Source: Certhia americana | Taxonomy: Eukaryota > Chordata > Aves > Passeriformes > Certhiidae | Direction: 5' to 3' | DNA length: 64,000 nt | NCBI GenBank assembly: GCA_018697195.1 | Contig: CM031860.1 | Coordinates: 62,016,509 to 62,080,508 of the forward strand | In this document: positions 11,611-23,453 of the stretch, piece after piece | Layout: each line of letters starts with the position of its first letter | Numbering within the stretch: position 1 is the stretch's first letter | Program-made: the position numbers and the translations under genes | The notes under the pieces: generated by a model | Databases searched by the model: none | Told to the model about the DNA's origin: nothing | The model's input: the letters and a program-made list of their open reading frames with translations, nothing else

Positions 11611-13872
11611 TGTGTGTATTTACAAACACCCTTCATTTGGTGTTGTTTGACACTTAATTTGACCTAAGGAATTTACAAAAAGAACCTAGGTTATCACTGT
11701 CTTCTGTAGAGGGTTATAATAAATGAAACATGCAAAACACAAATCCAACCTATTTCTTCAGGTTTTCGCATTTTTAGAGGAGTTTTCTCCAAAATTAAGA
11801 ATTCTATATGAAACCTCAAATTTCCCCACACTTAGAACAAAACTCGTTTTGCAGGAGAAATTAGCTCACAGTACCCAAAGGGCGCCTTTAGTATTTTTAG
11901 TGAACTAAGGATGTGTTGGATTGCAAAGGCTTAGACCAGTCTGTGGAAGAGAAATCCACTGACAATTGTTAAATGCAAAGCCATTGGTGGAACCTATGCA
12001 AATACCTGGGTCTGGATGGATATGCATAGAAATTTTGGTATTAACTGGTCCTGTTCTAGCACTCTTTCCTAAGCAGCTGTTTCAGCCACTATTGCAAACA
12101 ATTCTGGTTTAGTGAGATTTTGGTCTGGAGTGAGAACAATTCTGATGTTTTAGTGACATCCAGACTCAGGTAAACTCAGTTTTCACACACTGGTTTATGT
12201 TGGCTCAGAAAAAAAGGGTTATTCCACTATTGTGAGGTGTATTAAATGTCAGACCTAGAGTTTGACTCTACTATTGTGTACCTAAGCTTTAATATGGATG
12301 TCTTGTCCACTCCTGCATCGTGTCTTAGGACTTTGCAAGTAAGGACATTCCTTTGAAAGTACTTTTATTTAACATTTTTTTTTGTTTCAAAACAAAAACT
12401 GGATTTGACTAAAAGTAGAATGCAAAGCAAAACTCAACTGAATGACAGATCTGGCTGTGTGTTGCAGCACCCCAGTTTCTCATTGTGGTTTTTGGAAGAT
12501 CCAAGATTAGGTCAGGAAAACAGCTTGGATTAGGTTGAGCCCAGAGATGAAAGTAAAAACTGTTAAGTTAGATCAGCTCCCACTAATTAAAACTTAGGTT
12601 TAAAAACTGCATTATTATTTGTTTTTTGATATAAATTTACAGAATTAAATTACAGGCTATTAACACTGCCAAGAAACACAACAATTCCTTATGCCTGCAG
12701 ACACAAACCAAATGTCATTGCCTGGAATTAGGGTTTCAGTGCTGACTTCAAGGCAAGACTACCCTCAAATCAATGAGTTGGGGTACAGAGATCAGCCTAG
12801 CTTGAGCTATGTGCGATGTGATGTCAAATCATCTCCCAAAAATTTATGAACATACAGAGGGTTTGTTTATCTTGTTGCACTCTCTCAATCAAATAATCCT
12901 TATTACTGACAATGAAATCAGATGTCATTTAACTATTGCTGCATGTCTTTGATGACTTAAAGAGAGAAGTGTTCATGTGAATTTAAAGAAAACTGTATGT
13001 ATGTAAATATGGCTACAAACACTGATAAACTTCTACTGAATTTTCTAGACACAATAAAAAACAAAAATAACCAAATCCCAGGAAGATTTCTCTCTTTCTG
13101 GGAAGCTAATTAAATAGATGCATCTCCCATTCTCCCTAGAATTCACTGTTTGCTGTGTTTTAATAGTGAATTTCTAATCGAAACATGGAAAATTAAAAAA
13201 GCATGTCAACACAATGAGCTGTATTTATAAGTCTCCTTTTTGCCAAGTGACTCAGGGCACTATAAAGATAATAAAGTCAAGTTATAATCACACAAATTGT
13301 TATGAATACATGTTATAAACTAATTAGAAAAATCAAACCCCTGAAATTAGACTCAAATGTGGCACCATTAAAAGCAAACAGTAGAACAAGACAACAGGTT
13401 GTTAGTGTTGTTTCAGGACATTTAAAAATACTCTAATTTTTTTGTGTGTGATTTATTTTACTTGTTTTTTGTTGGGTTTTCTACCTTAAAAGACATAAGG
13501 CAGGATTTTCAGACATCTCAAAAATCTCATGAAATATTTATGTGCCTGAAACTTGTCCATGGATGGAATAGAGAATGATGACCCTAGGCAGCTGGGCTTT
13601 CTGCAACATGTGCCAAAGAATAGCTTGAAAAATGACTCTTCTTAACTAGGGAACAACTTAAAGTTGTCAGCAAGGACACATTCCCTTCCAGAATTTGTGT
13701 GTGAAGATCAAGGCTGCCAGCAATTACCTCTGTACTTTCAAGACTGACATCCTGAAATTTTCTCTTCCATCCATTTAAAATAAAAAAAATAAATAAATAA
13801 GAAAAAAAAAAATTAAAAAAAAAAAAAAGAAAATATAAAAACTTTATTAAATTACACAATTTTGTTTTTTAT

Positions 13873-13903
<31 letters not shown>

Positions 13904-14962
13904 CCTATGGAGGTAATTTACTTTGCTTTCTTCTTTTCTCTTCTGAAAAAAGATTGATCTGTGTTTGGGCCTTTTCCAGGAAAAGGTGAGAATTCAACCA
14001 AGTCTTCTGTTCATTTTTACAGATGGCCACACTAATCAAGTTATGTTATTTGAAAAGTAAATGTCTGGCATTTCGTATTGGGAAGAGCTTTGCATTTCTG
14101 ATTTGTGTTAGATACACTGAGCCTGTTTACTGAAGCCAGGCCTTGGGGATTTAGGCCGGGGAGGAGATGTGTTTCACTTGAGTTTAGACTTTGACAGCAT
14201 CAATGTCTAACTCTAAGCTGGTCATTTGGGATCTTTACAGTGTTGGGGAAGAAAGGAGAATTTTGAGTGATCATTTTATCTAATCTCCTTAAGTTTCAGG
14301 TTAATTTTTAATTTTAAAATTCTTTAATTCTTTTAATTTTTTTTTTCCCTCAAAGGGCACCCCTATTAATAAGGGGGTTTACTAGGCCCAAGAACAAATA
14401 ATTAATTGATTTAATCCATGGTCACTTATAGATTATTAAACAATAAATATAAAAACCAAAAATGGACGAAAGCAGTATCAAGTCATTATGCCTTTGACTC
14501 AAACCCCAGTCAATTAAAGAGCTGAAATTTCTGATCAATATTTATCTCCCTGGCCTTCATTATTTAAAGTGATGGAAATTACGTAGTTCTTTCAGGTACT
14601 CTGTTAAGCACTTCGTGATCCTCACCGTGATCCACCAGGAAAGTTTCCCTCCAGTTTGACAAAAACCTCCCCAGACAGAATTTGAAGCCTCTTGTTCTTT
14701 AGCTGATCTATGGACATGGAGAAGAGGCAATTTCCTGGTCTGCAGTAACCCTTCTGTGCATTTCAGTACTGCTAATGTCTTCCTTTCTCACTTGTTAACA
14801 GGAGACTTTCTTGTTAACAACCAGAATTCAAAATATTTTGACTGTTTAGGCCATGAAAAAAGAAGAGAAATATACTTAAAATGTTTTTTTTTAAACTGAG
14901 GCTTTCAATTTCTTTTTGTCTCTTTAAGTAAATTGATTTATTAATGCTAGTTTGATAGCCTA
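11611..14962. other. AT-rich noncoding stretch
   Basis: No gene or recognised transposon. It contains the A-rich/T-rich pair at 13777-13903. The section around 13081-13330 is AT-rich with TAATTA-type motifs and no repeat character, and resembles a conserved noncoding element. That is an impression only. Confidence 0.5.
13777..13903. repeat. A-rich tract followed by T-rich tract (inverted low-complexity pair)
   Basis: Positions 13777-13840 are almost pure A with scattered T and G. After a ~34-bp spacer that contains 'aactttattaa', positions 13875-13903 are 29 consecutive T residues, preceded by more T-rich sequence. The two tracts are complementary and could fold back on one strand. The minus-strand open frame 13584-13859 (rich in Phe) is an artefact of the A-rich tract. 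Confidence 0.85.
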
Positions 14963-15145
14963 ATGTGGTTTGACCCCAGGTGGCAACTAAGTGCCACACA
15001 ACCCCTTGCTCATTTCCCCAATCCTCTGGCCTTGTGGAATGGGGAACAGAATCAAAGACAGGTCAAACTTGTGGATTCAAATAAGAACTAATATAATAAT
15101 TGATAATGTGAAGAATTAATTATTTGAAGTAAAATATACTTAAAG

Positions 15146-15216
15146 AATTATAGAATAGTTTGGGTCAGGAGGAAACTTTGAAAGAACATCAACCCCCTTG
15201 CAATGAGCAGAAACAT
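15146..15216 (-). mobile_element. CR1 LINE tail fragment, antisense (first of a nested pair)
   Basis: Reverse complement of a CR1 3' end: 'aattatagaatagtttgggt', 'caggaggaaactttgaaaga', then 'caacccccttgcaatgagca'. It stops abruptly where a second CR1 tail begins at 15219. The first copy is more diverged than the second, so it is probably older. Its 5' remainder was either lost or never present. Confidence 0.8.
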
Positions 15217-15218
15217 GG

Positions 15219-15632
15219 AAACACAGAATCATAAAATGGTTTGGTTGGGAGGGACCCTAAAAACCATCTGGTTCCACCCCCTGATAGGGGCAGGGACACC
15301 TTCCACTATCCCAAGCCCAACATCCAGCCTGACCTTGGACCCTTCCAGGGATCCAGGGGCAGCCACAGCTGCTCTGGGCACCCTGTGCCAGGGCCTCAGC
15401 ACCCTTACAGTGAACAATTTCTTAATCTAACCCTGCCCTCTTTCATGAAGACATTGCCCTTTGTCCTGTCTCTACATACTCATAAAAAATCTCTCCTTCA
15501 CCTATAGACTTCCTTAAAATACTGAAAGGCTGAAATAAATTTCACCTGGAGCATTGTCTTCTTCAGGCTGAACAATTCCAATTGTCCCAGCCTTTCGTCA
15601 GAGATGAGGTGCTCCATCCCTCTGATCATCAA
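15219..15632 (-). mobile_element. CR1 LINE fragment, antisense, about 410 bp
   Basis: This is among the longest CR1 pieces in the window. On the plus strand it starts with the reversed tail 'cagaatcataaaatggtttg', continues 'ctggttccaccccctgatag' and 'ggcagccacagctgctctgg', and runs through 'ctttgtcctgtctctacata' and 'ggctgaacaattccaattgt' to about 'ccctctgatcatc'. It covers the 3' untranslated part and perhaps the extreme end of ORF2. No reverse-transcriptase motifs are visible. It is inserted inside an antisense LTR and directly abuts another CR1 tail. Confidence 0.93.
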
Positions 15633-15789
15633 CAAGATGGTCTCACCTCTGATTTAGAGTAAACACTAGCCAGCAACAACTGGAACATCACCGTGTTAAC
15701 AACAATAGGCTCAACTTTAATCCAAAATACAGCACTGTACCAGCTACTGAGAAGACAAAGAACTGCATCCCAGCTGAAAGCAGGATACA

Positions 15790-18700
15790 GTCTTCAAATA
15801 TTTTAGCTTTTGTTATTTGAAAGTATGAAAAGTCAGTTTAGATGGTCTATAGAACTGTTGTTCACAGAACAGTTTAATTTGGTCTAAAACACAAACATGG
15901 AGCAGCACTAAGAAAAAAATCTATCAAATCTCTCTGTGTTGCTGTCTTTCATGTAAATGTGACAACTTGGGTAAAGTTTAGGCTCTTTAAATACCGGATC
16001 CCAAGTATCCCCTTTACATGGGAAGGGGAAGATAATCAGTCATTCTATGGGTTTGGGGTGGAACCCAGTTAATTTTCTCCACAGAAGCAGTGATGGATGT
16101 CTGATCCCATGGCCAGGCACAATGTCATTTCAATTGACCCTTCCTAGGAATTGTGAAATTCCTCTATCACTTTATGTATCCCTTGACGATCAGTACAGCC
16201 CTACATGAAAATAAACAAATAAAGAATTGTAACCTGTGTGCCTAAATGTGTTAAGTCAATGTTTTCCTTCACAATTAGGGCAACCTAAAAACATGCACAG
16301 GACCAATAATGATGGCCAGAATAACAACTTGATTGCTTTTCAAAGTGTGCCCATTCTTTGGTAATCTTTCAAAATACTTTTCTTTAACAAACATCTGTTC
16401 CCATCATTAGAATCACCATTAAGGTAAATATTTTTCTAGTGTACTATTCCTTCCCTCTGATTTATCCTGGAGTTCAAAAAGCATATATGGAGACATGTAG
16501 ATTAGGGGGAGGAGAGATGACATCTCCCTTTAAAATGCAACTGATTTCAGGCAAACAACTTATGTTTTCACTATTTCAGTGTTAAACATATTCTTCACAT
16601 TAACAGCAATCAGGCCAGAAGAGGGAGAAGCGACTCAAGCCAAAAGAGACAGAGAGAAAATATTTCAGTAGCAGTTCTTTTCTTTTCCATTTTTTCCCTC
16701 CCTTTCTCCCTCCATGAAGCCAATTTCCTCTTCAGAGCCTGAAATTACATTGCAATCTCAAAGCCAATTCTCTTCTTTTTGCTAGAATACAGAGATTGCT
16801 GGTTTCTGCTGTTCTAGGGGTTTTTTTTACCCTCTGCAAAACAGAAGGCTTGCAGGAGTACTATTTTGACAGGCACTAAAAAGAAAGCAGAGACAGGCTT
16901 GGTATGGAAGTGCTTTAAAATCTCATGTGCAGTGTATTGTGTTACAGCACAGTCATCTGACTGGAAGGAAAACATGAGTCCTGTCTCTGTGATCAGCTTC
17001 TCTCCAAAAGAAGTGAAACTAAGTGCAACACAGCCCTGAAGCACAAACGGGCTTAGGTCTGAATTTGAGGGGGAATAAAAAACATCTTCATGAACAACAT
17101 AAGGAGGTGTGAAGACCTTGGTCTCAGGAAATGCATTTGAGGTGCTTTTCATGGGTTGAGCTAATGAGAACACCACTGTTTACCCTTCAGATTCAAAATT
17201 AAGTACAGATCAAAATGCAAATCACATCAAAGGTCTTCATTTAATTGCTCATTAAGAACCCTAAAGTAAAACTGCAATGGTGAACTTCACTGTATAGTCA
17301 GGAGTAGGAAGGGCCATAGGCTGGGACTTTGTACAGAAAAAAGCAAAGTCTCTCTGCTTTTCTTTTTGTGCAGTTCATGCTTTTATTGTAGCTCCAGGAC
17401 AGCCAGCACCCTCCAGTCTTTTCATCCCATCATGATGAACAGGAATAATTATGGCTGTGCCTGCTCTCACCTCTCAGCATGAGACAGAGCCCTAGTCCAA
17501 CAATCAATCACACCTGCACAGGGGATCTACAACTGTGAATACAACCAGAAATTTAGAGAATAAAGGGATCTATGGAGGTGTTCCCAGGGTGGCATAATTC
17601 TTCCTGGGACTCTTCTTTGTTCTACTGGTGAAGGAACTCAGCTCTAAAACTCTGTTGGATAGTTCCTGACATGAGCTCAGATGGACAGGTTACCACAGCA
17701 GCCATCCACCAAACTCTGTAGGTTCTGCCCTAGGAATATAAGAATCTGCACTAGACGTGATTTGCACTCTAAAGTAAGATAATAACTTATATTAGAAAAC
17801 TTTCCTATAATGTCCCATGATGTAAAGCATAGGATTTGCATCTTTGGAGCAAATCCACTACTGTCAATGAATCTAATCATGTGAGGAAGACTGCAGAGTT
17901 GGGGTCACCTCTTGGAATCTGATTAGAATATTAAAAGCTCTCAGAGCCTCCTTAAAGAGTTTAACAGAGAACAATATTCTCTTTTTAACAATTTACAGGA
18001 TGGTTAAAAAAGCAATTTAAAAAATATTCTCATTTTCATTTAAATTCTATAGGGTTTTTACAATTATACCTATGGAACTTGATATTTCCATTTCTATAAT
18101 TTATGTATAGATCTGTAAAAGTTTATTGTAATATTCTTACTAAGTCCACCAGGCTTTCCCAGAAGGCTCTGTAGCTTCCTATTTTCAGTGCATTTAATTT
18201 TGGAAGAGCTGGGGGTTTTGTTTCTTTGCTTTAAAAGCACACACAAAAAACCTGCTGTCATAAAATTCCAAGTGATCAATAAAGAGTTAAAATAACTCAC
18301 AGGTTTCCTCACTCCCACATGGCTGGCAAGCAGCTTATGCTTCAGCTGTTGGTAGACTTGCAGCAGGAATGCAGACACAGAAATTAATGGTGCTGTTTGT
18401 GAGGTAAGAAGAAAAAAAGAAAATGTCTCCATTACACTTGATACACCTGGGACAGCACAAGGTAAGCTGTGCACAGCACACTGTGCATCACAACTCCCAT
18501 CGTAGATGAATGGCCAAAGCCTCTGGAAAGCATATGGCTTAAGCAAATTAAGAGTGTCTGGAGCTGTTTACTAATGAGGAAAAAGCAAGCAAACAAAACT
18601 GAATGTTTTAGTCCATCACTAAGTAAAGGGCAATGTATGACAGCAACAAAATAAACAGATAAATCAGTAAAATCCAGTAATCCTGCCAAATAAATCACAG

Positions 18701-21700
18701 GCTCACTGACAATTAAACGTAGCCTAGTTTGACTCATAAGTAGCATCACATCCTTACAGGCTTTAAAAAAAGACTTTGCAAGGACTTCCATGCAGTCGTG
18801 TTAGTTTAAATCACCTGTGAAGTAGCAAACAGTAGATGGCATTTAATATGAGAGGGAAAATAATTTGGCAGAAAGACTAAGGGTTGTCAAGGTTTGTTAC
18901 TTTCTCAGACTTTCTCAAAGACCAGGCAAGGCTTTTGTAATTGGACCATCAAGGGTCCGCACAGACTGTTCAGACCTGGTGTGAAGGAATTTCCTACACA
19001 AGAAGCAGACTAGCACTTGTTTGACAACTCCAAAGCTTACCTGAGTTTTACAGTGGATTCCTAGCAAACTTTCAGCAATAAATCAATCCCTATTTAGACA
19101 ATCCACTAAGTTCATGAGGAAACATGAGGATTCATGGCAAGGGAGATGACAGTGTTATGCTTTAGAGATAATAGTTTCACAGTATTAGTACCACGAGTAA
19201 ATTGAGAGTCAAACCAAACTACTGCCAACAAACAGGTCAAAGAGGTATGGTTGGTATCATTACCTCCTCTTCTTTCAACAGGGCAGCATTGGGGTTTATG
19301 TAAGCTAAATACACTTTTTTAAAAGCCTTCAGATTTATAACACTCTTGATTAACTTGGATCAAATTTAAATCTTCATAATACACCTTATTCTCATATTTA
19401 AAGCAGAGGCATCCAATCTAGTCATAATTCAGAAAACCAGCAAAAATATTACAGCTACATGTTGTGCCAAAGACAGGTTTTTATTATAGATGTGAATGAA
19501 AACATCTAGTGAATGTAGTGTTTATGCATTATTCTGGCATATTCTCTTTAATGTTTTAAGAAAAGGTTAATATTGCTATACATAAATTTGGAAATATGTC
19601 TTTATCATCTGAGGTGATTACTTGTTTGCCTTCAGCTACCAGCTCTGAATTGTGTAATAACAAGGCAAGAGTTGAGTTTTTATATTGTTTCAAGAACAGA
19701 CATCTCTGTTACTTGGGAACATAGCAGCCTTACTGGCTTAGCCCCTCCACCATGGTAATTTTTCATAGATTCATTCAGAGATGTAAGTTTGCCAGACTAA
19801 ACCTATCCTTTTACAGCACTGAACTTGTTTCCTGAGATATGGAGTGGCAGAGTTAAAAACTTCTATTGCTTTGATTTTTCAAAAATTTGAAAACACTGAT
19901 CAGTCAGAAATTTTAGCCTGAATTTCTGAACCATCCTCTTGTTTAACATGTCTCTAATGAATGATGATAAGGTTAGATTTCTTGCCAAGATATCATTTCC
20001 CAATGGAGACAAACATGGTAAAGACATCCTGGGAGGAAAGGAAGAGTGCTTAAGAAATTTATGGTTTTTCCAAAATGCAGTTCTATTTCTACACAGCCAT
20101 ATCTGTGGCATAGTAGACTCTGATATTTTTATTCAGTAGATGTTACAAAGGCATGGAATTCTTTGCTGTGTTAAACCTTCTGTAACCACAAGCAATGGAA
20201 ATGAAATCTGAAGTCCTGGTTAAAGTGAGAACCAGAGTCCCTACCCTACACTGAAATTACTGTATTGGTAATTCTGCCTGTTAGAAAGGGCAAGAAAGAA
20301 GAAATGGAGCAAACAAATGAAAAACATACAGAAAATCTTTCCTGGCAGGAAAAAAAAAAAAAAAAAAGAAAAAAAAAAGAAAAAAAAAAAGAATGGCATG
20401 GAATTTATATGAGGGATTCAGTTAGAATGACGGTTAGGTAGAATTATGCATGGAGATGCTGATAAGAAAACAGGAAACAGATGATTGACCCTGAATTTAA
20501 GTTTAACACCAAATTTAGAAATAACTGCTGGTTCTGAATAAAGTCTTCTTATTTAGAGTATGGGATTTCCAGCAACAATTCTGTTCAAAAAGCAGAAATT
20601 ATTGTTCTGGTTTATCAAGAGCTTAGGAGGGTCAGGTCTCCATACTTCACTCCAAAGTTTTTCAAGGAGTTGTGAGCCTGGATTACTAATCTCCCTTTTC
20701 AGTGTTGGACCCAAAGCCTACTTATCTTGTGAGACTCAGCAGGAAAACCACATAAGATTTTAGACTGCATCTTTAGGAATTGCCTTTCTGGGAAAAGAAG
20801 TTCACTGTTTCTTTTAGCTATTGTTCTACTGCTTCAGAACTCTAAAGAGAGATAATTATTTGGACAGTGCTGAATTACTCAGAATGCATACACTGCTGAG
20901 CAGAAGCCGACTTGACTCCTTTTGGAAAGCTTGGTGAGAATAATTATCTAATTCACAGACACTGCAAAAAATATCTATAATAAATGATGGTCCCTGTTCA
21001 GAACAGAATACATCACACAGCCAGATTAAAATACAGTTAATTGTACAGAATGAGGGGGGTGTAGGGGAACAGAAATAGGATGCAATTTACAAAAGAGAAA
21101 ACATGCTTTAGAGAGGCATCTCTAAAATACATCTCTAAATATAGAGTGATGATAGACAAGAAAACTAAACCCACAGACTTGAACATCTTTGTGGCTTGAA
21201 ATCCATGTCCAAGCTATACAGCTGGTGCTCATCTCTAACAGGAAATGTCATTTCTAAACTCTTAGTACCATCTGATTTTAAGGGCCAAGTCACCACAACG
21301 GAATTATAATCAAGTGTGTAACAGTTATTTTATTTTCTTTTATTAAGATCACTAGTTCAGAATAATAAAGGTTAGAAAAATGTAGGGGGAAATACAAATG
21401 GAGTCAAGTAGCAACCACATACTTAGAGAAAACTGGGTGTATATAATAGAGACATTTGATCTTTATAAGTCTTCCACACAGTAGGACAAATATCCATCTA
21501 TTTGAATAATCTTCAGTCTTACTGTCAATTAATATTTACCCAGGTTCTGTAAAACTCCACGAAATGATAAAATTTCCAAAGCTGTGAACTGCTTCAATTC
21601 CAAAGTCAAGCTTCCTAAGTGATTGATTTTTTTTTTTTTTTTGTGCTTCTGGCCATGGGAATAATAACATAATTTCACAACACAGAAAGTTTCAGTCTAC

Positions 21701-22394
21701 CATCAGCAGAAAATTTAAGATTCCTAGAATAATTATACAAAGTTTTAAATACAAAATTAAACAGCTACTTCAGCCACTCTAGGCAACACAAACACATTTT
21801 TATTAACGCCATCAGAGAAATGCCACTGTCCTGGATAATGAGGTGAAAATTTATCTGGAGTGATCAAAGGTAAAGGCCAACTAATGCAACAGGAAATCAA
21901 GGATTTAGCCACAGATCTAATACAGTTCCCTGTGAATTTGAGATCTCTCCATAAGATCAACAATTTTTTAATAGTAAATCAAGAGTACCAACTCATCAGT
22001 CCTATGGAAACAACCTTGGAAAGATATTCGATACACAGAAGGAAAATTCACATCCAAGGCGTGTGAATACCTTTTTTGTTATCTGCATCTGCTTATCAAC
22101 TGATACAGGTTAGAACATCTCCAACACAAATGTCTGGAACATAAAAGTGGACTAATGCTACTACTGGAATGGGCTGTACTTTGTTGGAGTGTAGAATAAC
22201 CAGATGCCCTGGCATATTTGGCACATCAAAGCTTGTCCTCACATAGCTGGATATCCACTTGGAAAAACACACAAAGAGGGATGAACTTCACAGTTCCCAG
22301 TGGTGGAAACAGGAAAGCTACCAAGCTCCCAAAGGACAGCAGGAAATAGATGCAGAAAATGTATCCTGATTGATGGCACCAAACAAAAACCTGG
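15790..22394. other. AT-rich noncoding stretch, no recognised repeats
   Basis: About 6.6 kb without a recognised gene or transposon. The overlapping minus-strand frames at 18094-18546 (150 aa) and 18432-18791 (119 aa) show no domain. Frame 16814-17176 (120 aa, minus) likewise. Simple-sequence features include an A-rich tract at 20350-20391 and a perfect 8-bp inverted repeat (arms tttagaga/tctctaaa, 4-bp loop) at 21107-21126. Confidence 0.5.
20350..20391 (+). repeat. A-rich tract with interspersed G
   Basis: About 40 bases of A interrupted by three single G residues, giving runs of roughly 18, 9 and 10 A. No retrocopy was recognised upstream of it. Confidence 0.9.
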
Positions 22395-23113
22395 TGTCAT
22401 GGGTTGTAGTGCAAAATATAACCAGAACTCTGTATTCTATCACCATCTGATCAAACTGGGGTGTGTGGTGGTGTAATTGTTGGTCAATGGCCAACTGTCA
22501 ATAAACCTGCTGGGGCAGTTTTCTTATCTCTGCCACAACCCAGCCTCCCTCCAGGCAGAGATCTGCTCATGGGCCAGTGAGTGTCACTGATAGAATTCCA
22601 TCATCCCACTGGGAAATGCTCCAGCCAGGGGGAGGAGCCAAGTATTCCTACCTGGATAAAAATGTGGGAGTTGGAACACCAAGCAGCCTTTTCCACTGGA
22701 TTCCCAGAGGAAGACCAGGCCCATCTCTCACCACTGGACCTTCAGTGAAAAACTCCACTTTTCTCCAGGAGCATCACTTCAGCAGAGCCACATCTGCCAC
22801 TGGGACTGCAGCCACCATGGGATGGCACTGTGACCAACACCCTGACCCACAGGGGGTCAGCTTGTGTTCTGACTCTGTCAGTGAGGGGTTTTTTTTTATT
22901 TGTTTGTCTTACTGCATGTTTTTGTTTCATTGTTTATTTTAGTTCTCTTAATAAAGAACTGTTATTTCTATTCCCATATCTTTGCCTGAGAGTCCCTTAA
23001 TTTCAAAGTCATAATAATTCGGAGGGAGGGGGTTTAAATTCTTCATTCCAAGGGAGGCTCCTGCCTCCTTAAGGTTCCTGCCTTAGCAGACACCTGCCAT
23101 TCAAAGCACGACA
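22395..23113 (+). mobile_element. Solo LTR of a songbird-type endogenous retrovirus
   Basis: A ~719-bp element begins TGTCATGGGTTG and ends GCACGACA. It is flanked by CCTGG at 22390-22394 and CCTGT at 23114-23118, a 5-bp target duplication with one mismatch. Inside are a TATA-like GGATAAAAA near 22653, an AATAAAG polyadenylation signal near 22951, and the 3' motif 'gcctccttaaggttcctgcc' that I associate with passerine LTRs (probably ERVL-like). No gag, pol or env follows and no second LTR is present, so recombination between LTRs has left a solo copy. The plus-strand frame 22577-22942 lies inside it and is not a gene. Confidence 0.88.
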
Positions 23114-23249
23114 CCTGTGTGTCTCTTGAGATGAGGCCTGGGTTGATGACAGACATTCTGTGCTGGAAACAGCACAAGACAAATATGTTGAAGACTGTGT
23201 TGAGGAGAGACCAGAACTTAAAGAGTCAGGCAGCAGAAGATTTACAAAA

Positions 23250-23453
23250 AGGGAAATTCTGATTGGACATAATGGAAAAAAAGGCCTTTGGTGTGATGGT
23301 GGTTAAGGATTAAATCAGCCCAAGGGGTAGTGGAACCTCTGTCCTTGAAGATATTTAGAATTTGACTGGATAAGACCCTGAGCAAATTGATTTAATTTTG
23401 TCAGTCTTTCCTGAAAAGTCCCTTTCACTTAAATCTTTTTATGATTGTGTTCT
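23250..23453 (+). mobile_element. Old CR1 LINE fragment
   Basis: Recognisable CR1 blocks: 'gggaaattctgattggacat', 'agtggaacctctgtccttga', 'agatatttagaatttgactg' and 'ataagaccctgagcaaattg'. A degraded tail follows ('aagtccctttcacttaaatc', then 'tatgattgtgttct'). The body is shorter than the consensus, with an internal loss before the tail. It lies 137 bp downstream of the solo LTR. Confidence 0.8.

Larger units (their letters stand above)
14963..15789 (-). mobile_element. Antisense avian ERV-type LTR, interrupted by CR1
   Basis: The left part (14963-15145) reads as the reverse complement of the 3' end of a common avian LTR: 'gtggtttgaccccaggtggc', 'aactaagtgccacacaaccc', then an AT-rich 'ataataattgataatg' region. 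The right part (about 15660-15789) matches the reverse complement of its 5' end, ending 'tcccagctgaaagcaggata'. Between them sit two CR1 tails (15146-15216 and 15219-15632). The remaining LTR (~310 bp) is well short of the ~600-700 bp I remember for this family, so the middle, including the TATA region, was lost. I see no clear target-site duplication. It is a solo LTR remnant with no retroviral genes. Confidence 0.75.

Noticed and set aside
13584..13859. Phe-rich minus-strand frame resembling a signal peptide or membrane segment
   Set aside because: The Phe stretch is the complement of an A-rich simple repeat.
18094..18791. 150-aa and 119-aa overlapping minus-strand frames
   Set aside because: The two frames overlap each other, no domain is present, and the Cys/Leu/Phe-rich composition is typical of translated AT-rich noncoding DNA.
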